Positions 1-7,604 of a stretch of DNA of 64,000 bases are shown here, piece after piece. The DNA comes from Spirulina subsalsa FACHB-351. GTDB taxonomy: Bacteria > Cyanobacteriota > Cyanobacteriia > Cyanobacteriales > Spirulinaceae. The notes beneath the pieces were generated by a model. That model ran no database searches and was not told where the DNA came from. It saw only the letters and a program-made list of their open reading frames with translations. Numbering within the stretch: the first letter of the stretch is position 1; each line of letters begins with the position of its first letter. Position numbers and translations under genes: made by a program. The stretch spans positions 1 through 64,000 of the forward strand of contig NZ_JAIHOM010000011.1 of the NCBI RefSeq assembly GCF_026130165.1. The letters run 5' to 3'.

Positions 1-206
1 TAGGTCGGTCTAGGAGTGTTTGGACTGATTATGTATTCAGAATGAATTGAACAAGCATTGATAGACGACTTGCGACTGTTCACCCAATCCTTCCTTTCTC
101 GAAGTGCATAGTTATAAACTTGTCGGCACGTTTCAAGGTGCATCTCAATCCTTTGGACTTGAGACTTTTTAGGCTTGAGTTTGAAATCGTAGGTCATCGT
201 TATCAT
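1..206 (-). CDS. tnpB: TnpB (IS200/IS605 OrfB) N-terminus, cut by window edge
   Basis: Reading leftward from ATG at 206, an open frame of 68 codons runs off the left edge without a stop. A second in-frame ATG lies at 197. The translation contains LKPKKSQVQRIE, then HLETCRQVYNYALRERKDW and VNSRKSSINACS, which is the characteristic opening of cyanobacterial TnpB/OrfB proteins of the IS200/IS605 and IS607 families. TnpB is an RNA-guided nuclease that helps retain the transposon; its RuvC catalytic residues would lie beyond this window, so I cannot say whether the gene is intact. No tnpA is visible here. The upstream sequence holds an IS605-like hairpin at 292-312. Confidence 0.8.
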   Translation of the reverse strand, partial: MITMTYDFKLKPKKSQVQRIEMHLETCRQVYNYALRERKDWVNSRKSSINACSIHSEYIISPNTPRPT

Positions 207-291
207 GCTCCCATTATAACACACTTAATAAAACTGGCAAGGCTCATTAAGTGTTGACGCTTCGCGGGTTACATACTGTTTTTCTTTTCAT

Positions 292-312
292 CCCCGTCCT
301 AAAGTATCGGGG
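292..312. repeat. IS605-like end hairpin
   Basis: CCCCG (292-296) pairs with CGGGG (308-312) around an 11-nt loop and is followed by GCTTTCAAG. This resembles the subterminal hairpins of IS200/IS605 elements. It lies upstream of the tnpB start, so it could be the left end of that element or the right end of another, deleted one. Element boundaries cannot be fixed from this window. Confidence 0.4.
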
Positions 313-329
313 CTTTCAAGAAAACATGA

Positions 330-461
330 TCGGTAATCTTCCACCAATATCCCGCACCACCGGGGTCTGGTCAAGTGATTGAGGTAGAAATTGAGCTAAA
401 ACGCAAGGATGGTCAGCCTGTAGATGAATGGCTGCAAGCGGAGATTAACCGCCACGCTTAG
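330..461 (+). pseudogene. Fragment of an unrecognised protein gene
   Basis: An open frame runs from just after a TGA at 327-329 to a TAG at 459-461. It encodes 43 residues ending VIEVEIELKRKDGQPVDEW and then LQAEINRHA. It has a hydrophilic, protein-like composition but no ATG; the first possible start is GTG at 375. It sits directly beside the IS605-like hairpin, so it may be the 3' remnant of a gene broken by the insertion. I do not recognise the family. Confidence 0.3.
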
Positions 462-542
462 AATCAGTGGGGAGCAGGGGAGTTGGGAATAAGCATCAAT
501 CATCGGTATTGGGATGATCAACTAAGACAATGAAGACTACCT

Positions 543-1148
543 TCAACGAGAACGTTGATAAAGAGCCACCAATTCCCCTAAACCATCCACATTAATCCCT
601 TTGCCAACTGCCGTCATTCCCCAATCTTGTTCTCGTCGTTCCAACTCCGCCAAAATCAACCCCGTCATCCCTTGATACTCAGAACCTGAGAGATTATAAC
701 GCGCCACTTCTTGCTGATTTTTTGAGTTCACCAACCGGACAAAAGCATTCTTAACTTGCCCAAAATCCTGCTTTCTTTCCCGACATTTATAAATATTCAC
801 CGTAAAAACTAGCTTGACAATTGAATTGGGAATCTTCGCTAAATTAACCAAAATTTGTTCATCATCTCCCTGTCCTTCCCCCGTCAAATTATCTCCTAAA
901 TGAACAATCGCACCAGAAGCATGACGCAGATTGGCATAATAAACTAAATCTTGTTTGTTGACAAAACGATCCCCTTGTGATAAGCAAATGATTGAGGCAT
1001 CTAAATCAAAATCAGGTGTATTTTTGAAGAGGCCGAATAACCCACCCCCTTGTTGAACATCCCAACCTAAACCACACATCACTTGGGTTAAACCGGGGGA
1101 TTCTTTGGTTAAAGAAATCCGTTGTCCTTTCTGTAAATTAATCGCCAT
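543..1148 (-). CDS. TerD family protein
   Basis: 201 aa starting MAINLQKGQRISLTKE. It has the TerD-fold landmarks: LGWDVQQ near residue 28, FDLDASIICLSQGDRF with the acidic DLDAS motif, HLGDNLTGEGQGDDEQI (the calcium-binding region of TerD proteins), and a C-terminal Ala-Glu-Leu-rich segment. TerD proteins bind calcium and belong to stress-response or tellurite-resistance type systems; the exact role in cyanobacteria is not established. A second TerD gene lies 104 bp upstream on the same strand (1253-1828), forming a pair. No terC, terB or phosphoribosyltransferase partner is visible. Confidence 0.88.
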   Translation of the reverse strand: MAINLQKGQRISLTKESPGLTQVMCGLGWDVQQGGGLFGLFKNTPDFDLDASIICLSQGDRFVNKQDLVYYANLRHASGAIVHLGDNLTGEGQGDDEQILVNLAKIPNSIVKLVFTVNIYKCRERKQDFGQVKNAFVRLVNSKNQQEVARYNLSGSEYQGMTGLILAELERREQDWGMTAVGKGINVDGLGELVALYQRSR

Positions 1149-1252
1149 ATTGGTAATATCCTTTTGGGACGTAATGTCTGCTTTAAATCATATCCTAGGG
1201 GGAATTCATGGATTCCCCCTAATATAATCTCTTCAGGGCTAGGTTAATTGGG

Positions 1253-1828
1253 TTAATTATAACGATCGAGTAAAGCTTGTAATCCTCCTTGATAGCCTTC
1301 TCCGATAGCACTCATGCGCCATTCTCCGTCCTTTAAGTACAATTCACCCATAATCATGGCTGTCTCAATGGAATAGTCTTCTGAGAGGTCGTAACGCAAA
1401 ATTTCTTGCTTAGTTTGCACATCCACTAAACGAACAAAACCATTTTCAACTTGACCGAAATTTTGCCCCCTTTCTTCTGCCTCATAAATGGTAATAGTAA
1501 AGACAATTTTTGCGACTTCGGGGGGAACTTTGCGCAGGTCAACAATAATGGCTTCATCGTCTCCTTCTCCGGCTCCAGTGAGGTTATCTCCCATGTGTTT
1601 AACCGACTGATCTGGATCGGGACTGGTCAGGTTATTGTAAAAAATGAAATGTTGGTCAGAGAGGAGTTTTTCATTAGAGCCTAACAGGAAGACAGAAGCA
1701 TCAAGGTCAAAACTTTTCCCTGTATCGGTACGTTTTACGTCCCAGCCTAAACCGACAAAGACAGCAATTAAACCGGGGGCAATTTTTTCGAGGGAGACTC
1801 GTTGGCCTTTTTTGAGTGAGATTGACAT
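1253..1828 (-). CDS. TerD family protein, second copy
   Basis: 191 aa from ATG at 1828 (MSISLKKGQRVSLEKIAPGL). The frame stays open upstream to 2008, but the extra 60 residues do not look like TerD, whereas residue 1 of the short form aligns with the start of the neighbouring TerD, so I place the start at 1828. Landmarks are GLGWDVKRT, FDLDASVFLLGSN, HMGDNLTGAGEGDDEAI and IGEGYQGG near the end. It is similar to the downstream TerD across the whole domain, which points to an old duplication, and it probably shares a transcript with it. Confidence 0.87.
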   Translation of the reverse strand: MSISLKKGQRVSLEKIAPGLIAVFVGLGWDVKRTDTGKSFDLDASVFLLGSNEKLLSDQHFIFYNNLTSPDPDQSVKHMGDNLTGAGEGDDEAIIVDLRKVPPEVAKIVFTITIYEAEERGQNFGQVENGFVRLVDVQTKQEILRYDLSEDYSIETAMIMGELYLKDGEWRMSAIGEGYQGGLQALLDRYN

Positions 1829-2215
1829 TTTATCTGGAGTGAATGTGAAAGAATGAAATTTAACGAAATTGTAGACAAATTGTAAACAAATTAAGGTCTG
1901 AATGGTCACAAGGGAGCCGCTTCGACTCCCATCCTCATTGTAGCCCTCAAATTCTGAGTCTGGCATCACTGGATGAAGCAACAGAATATTCTCTTCTTCA
2001 CCCGACATTGCAGATAAAGAGAATTTGATGGTACTCTGTCAATGACCTACGGGACGTGGGGCAAAGCCTATCGCCAGAGAGTAAGACTCGTTACTGGGAA
2101 AAGTAAAAAGCATCTCTTTGGGTAGGAAGCCAAGACTGTCATTTTTCATTCAGTGTTGGTAGTTCACTTCACTCAAACCGGAATTCCCGATTTCCTATTC
2201 CCTAACTAATCCTCC
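1829..2215. other. Intergenic region between divergent terD and lpxD
   Basis: About 390 bp separates the leftward terD pair from the rightward lpxD and must hold promoters for both. I see no tRNA and no strong hairpin. An open frame continues from the terD gene into this region on the minus strand (to 2008) but shows no family similarity. Confidence 0.4.
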
Positions 2216-3250
2216 ATGGAATTTCAGCAATTAATTACCCACTTAGGTGTAGACCCCAGTCAAACCAGTTTAGCCCAGCAACCGGATCTCAACCCGGAGA
2301 TTCAAGCCGTCTGTGCCGTATATGAGGCAACGCCGGAATCCCTAAGTTATGTGGAGGGAGCAAAATATGCCCAGTGGATTAGTCAAACGGCGGCGAATAG
2401 CCTTATTTTGCCTCCAGATCCGGCATTCCAAGCCGAAGCCACACAACGGGGGATTGCTTGGTTAGCCACTCCTGAACCCCGTTTATTGTTTGCTCGGGCG
2501 ATCGCACTATTTTATCAACCCTACCGACCGAAACCCGCAATTGACCCCACAGCGGTGATTCATCCCAGCGTGGTGTTCGGAGAGTCTGTCTATATTGGCA
2601 GTCATGTTGTGATTGGTGAGGGGGCAAAAATTGGCGATCGCGCTTGTCTTCATCCCAACGTGGTGATTTATCCCGATGTGGAGATTGGGGAAAACACCAC
2701 GATCCATGCTAACGCTACGATCCACGAACGAACCCAAATCGGGGCGAATTGTATGATTCACAGTGGGGCCGTCATTGGGGGGGAAGGGTTTGGCTTTGTT
2801 CCCTCCGCCCAAGGATGGGTCAAAATGGAACAATCGGGGCGAGTGGTCTTGGAAGACGGGGTAGAAGTGGGGAGTAATAGCACCGTAGATCGTCCGGCCG
2901 TGGGAGAAACTCGCATTGGTCGCAATACCAAACTCGACAACCTCGTACAAATTGGCCACGGTTGCAAAATAGGCACCAATACGGTGATTGCGTCACAAGC
3001 AGGCATGGCTGGAGGGGTGAAAGTGGGGAATGGGGTAATTTTGGCGGGTCAGGTGGGAATTGCCAACGAGGCCGTAATTGGAGATGGTGCGATCGCCACT
3101 GCCAAAGCGGGTATTCATAACAACATCAAGGCCGGGGAAATTGTCACAGGCATCCCGGCCTTACCTCATAAAGTCTTCCTCAAGGCCAGTGCCGTCTATC
3201 AGCACTTACCAGAAATGTACAAGACTTTACGGCGTTTAAAGCGAGGATAG
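2216..3250 (+). CDS. lpxD: UDP-3-O-acylglucosamine N-acyltransferase LpxD
   Basis: 344 aa. LpxD adds the second acyl chain, from acyl-ACP, to UDP-3-O-acyl-glucosamine in lipid A synthesis. The N-terminal 100 residues form the uridine-binding LpxD domain. From about residue 108 the protein is a run of hexapeptide repeats making a left-handed beta-helix (IDPTAVIHPSVVFGESVYIG, then IGDRACLHPNVVI and so on). The catalytic histidine is in the conserved IGHGCKIG stretch. The C-terminus is a helical tail with LPEMYKTLRRLKR. No other lpx gene is adjacent. It is cytoplasmic and full length for the family. Confidence 0.95.
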   Translation: MEFQQLITHLGVDPSQTSLAQQPDLNPEIQAVCAVYEATPESLSYVEGAKYAQWISQTAANSLILPPDPAFQAEATQRGIAWLATPEPRLLFARAIALFYQPYRPKPAIDPTAVIHPSVVFGESVYIGSHVVIGEGAKIGDRACLHPNVVIYPDVEIGENTTIHANATIHERTQIGANCMIHSGAVIGGEGFGFVPSAQGWVKMEQSGRVVLEDGVEVGSNSTVDRPAVGETRIGRNTKLDNLVQIGHGCKIGTNTVIASQAGMAGGVKVGNGVILAGQVGIANEAVIGDGAIATAKAGIHNNIKAGEIVTGIPALPHKVFLKASAVYQHLPEMYKTLRRLKRG

Positions 3251-3254
3251 GGAG

Positions 3255-3281
3255 TCGGGTTCGTAGTTGCGCTTTAGCGCC
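3255..3281. repeat. Dispersed repeat with GCGCTTTAGCGC palindrome
   Basis: TCGGGTTCGTAGTTG followed by the palindrome GCGCTTTAGCGC. Variants of this 27-bp sequence recur in opposite orientation at 26500-26526, 26572-26598 and 41336-41352, always outside or at the end of genes. Confidence 0.75.
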
Positions 3282-3317
3282 CAATCGGGAGAGGGGGAGA
3301 GGGGAAGCAATTATCAA

Positions 3318-3342
3318 TAGATCGCCCTTAGGCGTTGATCAC
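3318..3342 (+). repeat. Orphan half of the CRISPR repeat
   Basis: Read on the plus strand, these 25 nt match the last 25 nt of the CRISPR repeat (in its leftward-transcribed orientation) from the array at 15618-16521 at 24 of 25 positions. The single difference is a G-to-C change in the 4-nt loop of the CGCC/GGCG hairpin; the stem and the terminal TTGATCAC handle are unchanged. The stop codon of the minus-strand pentapeptide gene (3339-3341) lies inside it. The first 12 nt of the repeat are absent, and no second copy or spacer-like periodicity is visible nearby. Confidence 0.8.
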
Positions 3343-5396
3343 AGTTCAAGACCCAGTAACCTGGCAATCTTAGGCAGGATTTCCGAGGCATCCATTAACG
3401 GTCCCGGGGTGGATAAATCAATTAAACTCCCTTTGAGGAGATGGAGAGCGGTTTTAGCAGCTTTACGGTGGCTACTGTCGGGATTCTCTAACCCCACTTC
3501 GGCGAGGATGCGAATTTGTTCGAGGGCGGTGATCTGATCGTCTTCGCTCAATTCTGAGGTGGCGACTAAGATGTTTTGTAATTGTTGGAGAAATTCGGCG
3601 AGTTTAAGGGCTTTAGGGGTGTTGGTGGCTTGGAGGCCAATGATGGCATGGTGGGTTAGGTGCTGGGTGCGGGTGAGAAGGGTTTCGGGGGGGGCGGGGG
3701 TGGGTTTTTCGCTGCCAAAGACAGCCCAAGGATCACTATTTCGGGGACTGGGGGGACGGGTGAGGGCGGTGATAATCATGGTTTCGAGGTTACGGACGCG
3801 ATCGCCTTCTAAAATCCCCGATAAGCCAATACTACTGTCGGGCATGAATTTGAACTGGTTGTAAGTGTGGAAATATTCCGCACTCAACAGGGAATGATCT
3901 ACCACTTCGGCGGTTTTCACCCGCAATAACAGGTTCTGCCCCCGTTTTTCTAGGGCGACCAATTCTAGACGGGCTTCGGGATACAATTCCTCTAGTTTCT
4001 TGTAGGCGATCGCAATGGAACGAGGATCCACCCCCTGAGTATGGTACAAGTCTAAGGTGTGGGAAATGGGCTTAATAAACTCCACAAAGTCCCCCGGTGC
4101 AAAGGTTTCCCGGTAATTATCCGGTTTCCGGCGCGGATTGGGCTGATCTGGGGTAGGAACGTGGAGAAACACATACTGACAGTCTATAAAATCTAAGCGG
4201 GTGGTATTGGTCACACCCCAATCCTCCAAATAAGCCCCCGTCAGAGAAGCCCGCGTTAAGTCCGCCCCATCGAGTTGAGTCTGCTTGAAAATCGCTCCCG
4301 TTAAGTCCGTATTCACCAAGTTGGCATAACTCAACACCGCCCCTGTAAAGTCCGCTTGGGCTAAATTTGCCCCCTCTAAATAAACTCCTTGTAAATTTTT
4401 GTGCCTAAATACTTGACTTGCACCCTGACCTGTGATAAGTAAGCGACGAATCTGGGCATCTTGTAAATAAGTGTCCCCAGTGCGCACAAGGCTATAACGT
4501 TTGAGACGGAACCATTGAGTCCGGGTGAGAATCGCCCGACGGAGGTCTACCCCCTTTAATTCCGCTTGGTAAAAGTTGACATAGGAGAGGTTCGCCCCTT
4601 GGAAATTCGTGCCTTTAATCGCTGCTAGGGCAATAGCGAGGTTATAAATAAAAGCTTGTTTGCGATCGCCAGACAACGCCTGCCAACCCACATAAGTTCC
4701 CACCATTGCCCCCACCCCAGCCCAAATCAGAGAGAGCAATTTCACCTCATTGCCCGGCAGAGGAATCATCCCGATTTGCACATTGGCCCCCGCCATTGCC
4801 CCCGGAATCGTACCCAGCAGCGCCAACAATTCTGTCGCCGCCACCGCCCCAAAACCGGCCACCGCCATAGCCAAAGCCGCCGACACCGCCACCCCCAAAG
4901 TTGTCCCCACCCCAATGGCTAAGGCCACCCCCATAATAACCGCCATAATAATCGGATTCGACCCCGCCCCAGCCCCCGCGTAGGCTGTCGCCCAGACCAA
5001 AATCACCACCCAGAAACCCATCGCCACCAGCGCCCCCGTCGCCTTGGGCAACCCTTGGCGCGCCGTCATCCCGTAGAAAATCCCTAAAACCACCACCTCC
5101 ACCAGCCCAATTAAAATATCCCCCGGGTGGAGATTTTGCAGCACATTAAATACAATACTGCCCATAAAAGCCGAAATGAGGGCGCAAGATCCCGACAACA
5201 GACAACAGCCCCCAATCAACGTCAACACCCAACGCCCTTGTAATCCTGTGCGAGCGTAACTAAAATTGGCTTCCGCTAAATTGGCTCCCCGAAAGTCTGC
5301 ACTGCGTACATCTGCACGGCTAAAATCTGCCCCGCGTAAATCTTGATTTTGGAAGGAAGCACCGCATAGATTTTGACCGGAGAAATCGGTGGACAT
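3339..5396 (-). CDS. Pentapeptide-repeat protein split by a membrane domain
   Basis: 685 aa starting MSTDFSGQNLCGASFQNQDL. Residues 1-50 are pentapeptide repeats (A[D/N]Lxx type: RGADF, RSADF, RGANL, AEANF). Residues about 55-240 are strongly hydrophobic, rich in Gly and Ala, with several membrane helices. Pentapeptide repeats resume at about 255-395 (FQGANL, LEGANL, LTGAIF, LDGADL). The C-terminal 290 residues are soluble and contain NYRETFAPGDFVEF, a region that follows pentapeptides in other cyanobacterial proteins of this type. Function is unknown; membrane localisation is inferred. The stop codon sits within the orphan CRISPR-like sequence. Upstream (5440-5480) is a short direct repeat of AACAGTCAATCATC. 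Confidence 0.85.
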   Translation of the reverse strand: MSTDFSGQNLCGASFQNQDLRGADFSRADVRSADFRGANLAEANFSYARTGLQGRWVLTLIGGCCLLSGSCALISAFMGSIVFNVLQNLHPGDILIGLVEVVVLGIFYGMTARQGLPKATGALVAMGFWVVILVWATAYAGAGAGSNPIIMAVIMGVALAIGVGTTLGVAVSAALAMAVAGFGAVAATELLALLGTIPGAMAGANVQIGMIPLPGNEVKLLSLIWAGVGAMVGTYVGWQALSGDRKQAFIYNLAIALAAIKGTNFQGANLSYVNFYQAELKGVDLRRAILTRTQWFRLKRYSLVRTGDTYLQDAQIRRLLITGQGASQVFRHKNLQGVYLEGANLAQADFTGAVLSYANLVNTDLTGAIFKQTQLDGADLTRASLTGAYLEDWGVTNTTRLDFIDCQYVFLHVPTPDQPNPRRKPDNYRETFAPGDFVEFIKPISHTLDLYHTQGVDPRSIAIAYKKLEELYPEARLELVALEKRGQNLLLRVKTAEVVDHSLLSAEYFHTYNQFKFMPDSSIGLSGILEGDRVRNLETMIITALTRPPSPRNSDPWAVFGSEKPTPAPPETLLTRTQHLTHHAIIGLQATNTPKALKLAEFLQQLQNILVATSELSEDDQITALEQIRILAEVGLENPDSSHRKAAKTALHLLKGSLIDLSTPGPLMDASEILPKIARLLGLEL

Positions 5397-5524
5397 GATA
5401 GAGGGACTAAGGTTTGAACGGCTGGAAATATTATCAACAGTGAACTATTAACAGTCAATCATCTAACAGTCAATCATCAATGATTCACCCTTAACCTCAA
5501 CAGCCCACTCTGGACGATTCACTA

Positions 5525-6406
5525 TTATTTCACCTCTTTTGAAATCACACAAAGTTTCATCCCTTCCTTCGCCAATACACTACCGGGCATCGCTTCTTTA
5601 ACTTCCTCAGCCACCTGATCGAGAAAATCATCACTGTGATTCGGTTCGTGATGGAACACGACTAACTGTTTTACCCCGGCTGCTTTAGCCGCTTTTACCC
5701 CTTCTTGCCAAGTGGAATGGCCCCAGCCCACCTTGGGAGACTTGGGATTGTGATACTCTTCATCGGTGTACATCGCATCATAAATAAACACATCGGCATC
5801 CCGTGCCAAGTGCAGCACATTCTCATCCAACCGATCAGGAAAATGTTCCGTATCGGTACAATAAACGGCCGTATGACCGCCCCAAGAGACGCGATAGCCC
5901 ATCGCCCCATTAGGATGGTTTAAGGGCTTAGTTTCAATCACAATGTCATCGAGATTAAAGGTTTCCCCACAGACAATATCGTGATAGGTTAATTGGGCTT
6001 GAATATCGGCCACCGGAACCGGGGAGTTTATATGTAATACCCGATCTCGGAAATGCCGCTCCATTTTCATAATTTCCCCTTCTTGGGGAACTTGTCCATG
6101 AATATAAAAGCAATCTTCGGCGGTAAATTGGGGCAAGAAAAAAGGCAACCCTTGGATATGATCCCAATGGTAATGGGTAAAAAACATACAGGCTTCTAGG
6201 GGTTGCTCATGGTATAAATCATAAAGATGTTTCCCTAAAAGACGTAACCCAGTCCCCCCATCAAAAATCAGTTGTCGATCCCCAATTTCCATGGAAACGC
6301 AGGAGGTATTCCCGCCATAGCGGACGGTTTCGGGGCCTGGTGAGGGGACACTGCCTCGGACCCCCCAAAATCTTACAAAAAATCCAGAAGATGAGTTATT
6401 TTTCAT
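5525..6406 (-). CDS. MBL-fold metallo-hydrolase
   Basis: 293 aa from ATG at 6406 (MKNNSSSGFFVRFWGVRGSV). A longer frame reaches 6478 but would overlap aroC by 65 nt and adds an unlikely N-terminus. The metallo-beta-lactamase motifs are visible: FDGGTGLR, then THYHWDHIQGLPFF (HxHxDH), CTDTEH and VVFHHEPNHSDDFL. This matches the RNase Z/phosphodiesterase-like subgroup with the start FWGVRGS and PETVRYGGNTSC. It probably hydrolyses a phosphodiester or similar bond with two zinc ions; the substrate is unknown. The gene follows aroC by 7 nt and is likely co-transcribed. Confidence 0.85.
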   Translation of the reverse strand: MKNNSSSGFFVRFWGVRGSVPSPGPETVRYGGNTSCVSMEIGDRQLIFDGGTGLRLLGKHLYDLYHEQPLEACMFFTHYHWDHIQGLPFFLPQFTAEDCFYIHGQVPQEGEIMKMERHFRDRVLHINSPVPVADIQAQLTYHDIVCGETFNLDDIVIETKPLNHPNGAMGYRVSWGGHTAVYCTDTEHFPDRLDENVLHLARDADVFIYDAMYTDEEYHNPKSPKVGWGHSTWQEGVKAAKAAGVKQLVVFHHEPNHSDDFLDQVAEEVKEAMPGSVLAKEGMKLCVISKEVK

Positions 6407-6413
6407 GGGACAT

Positions 6414-7508
6414 TCAAGGCGTGAGTGTGGCACATTGACCCTGATGACGCAGCAGGTGGTCACATAACACGAGGGCAACCATTGCTTCTACCATAGGCAC
6501 GGCTCTAGGCAAAACACAAGGGTCATGTCGCCCCCTAGCGGCTAAGGTGGTTTCTTCCCCAGTGTTGGTCACCGTTTTCTGGGCTTGACCTATTGTAGCA
6601 GTTGGTTTAAATGCCGCTCGGAGAATGATATTTTCACCGTTACTAATCCCTCCTTGAATCCCACCAGAACGGTTGGTGACGGTGCGTGTGGCTCCTTGTT
6701 GATCAATATAGAACTCGTCGTTGTGTTCTTTTCCGGTGAGTAACACCCCGGCAAAACCGGAGCCAATTTCAAAACCTTTGGTCGCGGGAAGGGACATAAT
6801 GGCTTTAGCGAGGTCGGCCTCTAGTTTATCAAATACGGGTTCACCGAGGCCCCGGGGGACGTGACGGGCTACACATTCCACTACCCCTCCGAGGGAATTG
6901 CGATCGCGCTTGGCCTGATCAATCAAGTCAATCATCCGTTCGGCACATTCTTCATCGGGACAGCGCACAATATTATTTTCCACCTGTTTGAGGGTGACGG
7001 TGTTACTATCAACGACCGCCTCTAGGTCTTTAATGCGCTTGACATAGGCGACAATTTCCACCCCAGCGACTTGGTAGAGGATTTTTTTGGCGATCGCACC
7101 TGCCGCCACCCGTCCAATAGTTTCCCGGGCCGAAGAACGCCCCCCTCCTTGCCAATTGCGAATCCCATATTTCGCGTCATAGGTCGCATCAGCATGGGAA
7201 GGGCGATAGGTGGTTTCCATTTCCTGATAGTCTGCCGGGCGAGGGTCTTGATTGCGGACTAAAATGGCAATCGGAGTCCCTAGGGTTTTCCCTGCAAACA
7301 CCCCCGATAAAATCTCACATTGATCCGCCTCTTTCCGGGGAGTGGTAATCTTACTTTGTCCCGGTCGTCTGCGGTCGAGTTCAAACTGGATTTCGTCTCG
7401 GGATATCTCCAAGCGGGGGGGACAGCCATCAATCACAACGCCAACCCCTCCCCCGTGGGATTCTCCAAAAGTCGTAATGCGAAAGAGATGTCCGAATGTA
7501 CTGCCCAT
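6414..7508 (-). CDS. aroC: Chorismate synthase AroC
   Basis: 364 aa, normal length. AroC converts 5-enolpyruvylshikimate-3-phosphate to chorismate with reduced FMN, the last step of the shikimate pathway. Signature blocks are [17 protein letters not shown] near the start, [18 protein letters not shown], and [17 protein letters not shown] at 7508 follows the sequence gcttATG. It is first in a likely two-gene unit with the MBL hydrolase downstream. Cytoplasmic. Confidence 0.97.
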   Translation of the reverse strand: MGSTFGHLFRITTFGESHGGGVGVVIDGCPPRLEISRDEIQFELDRRRPGQSKITTPRKEADQCEILSGVFAGKTLGTPIAILVRNQDPRPADYQEMETTYRPSHADATYDAKYGIRNWQGGGRSSARETIGRVAAGAIAKKILYQVAGVEIVAYVKRIKDLEAVVDSNTVTLKQVENNIVRCPDEECAERMIDLIDQAKRDRNSLGGVVECVARHVPRGLGEPVFDKLEADLAKAIMSLPATKGFEIGSGFAGVLLTGKEHNDEFYIDQQGATRTVTNRSGGIQGGISNGENIILRAAFKPTATIGQAQKTVTNTGEETTLAARGRHDPCVLPRAVPMVEAMVALVLCDHLLRHQGQCATLTP

Positions 7509-7604
7509 AAGCTTCTATTTTGGCGTTGACCGTCTTGTATTGTAACAGTGTTCTAGGGGCAATGAGCGGGGGAGGAGCTATGTCCACCAAAAAGCCGAGG
7601 CTAA

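Noticed and set aside
1829-2008. N-terminal extension of the second TerD
   Set aside because: The added 60 residues have no TerD similarity, and ATG at 1828 aligns with the start of the paralogue.
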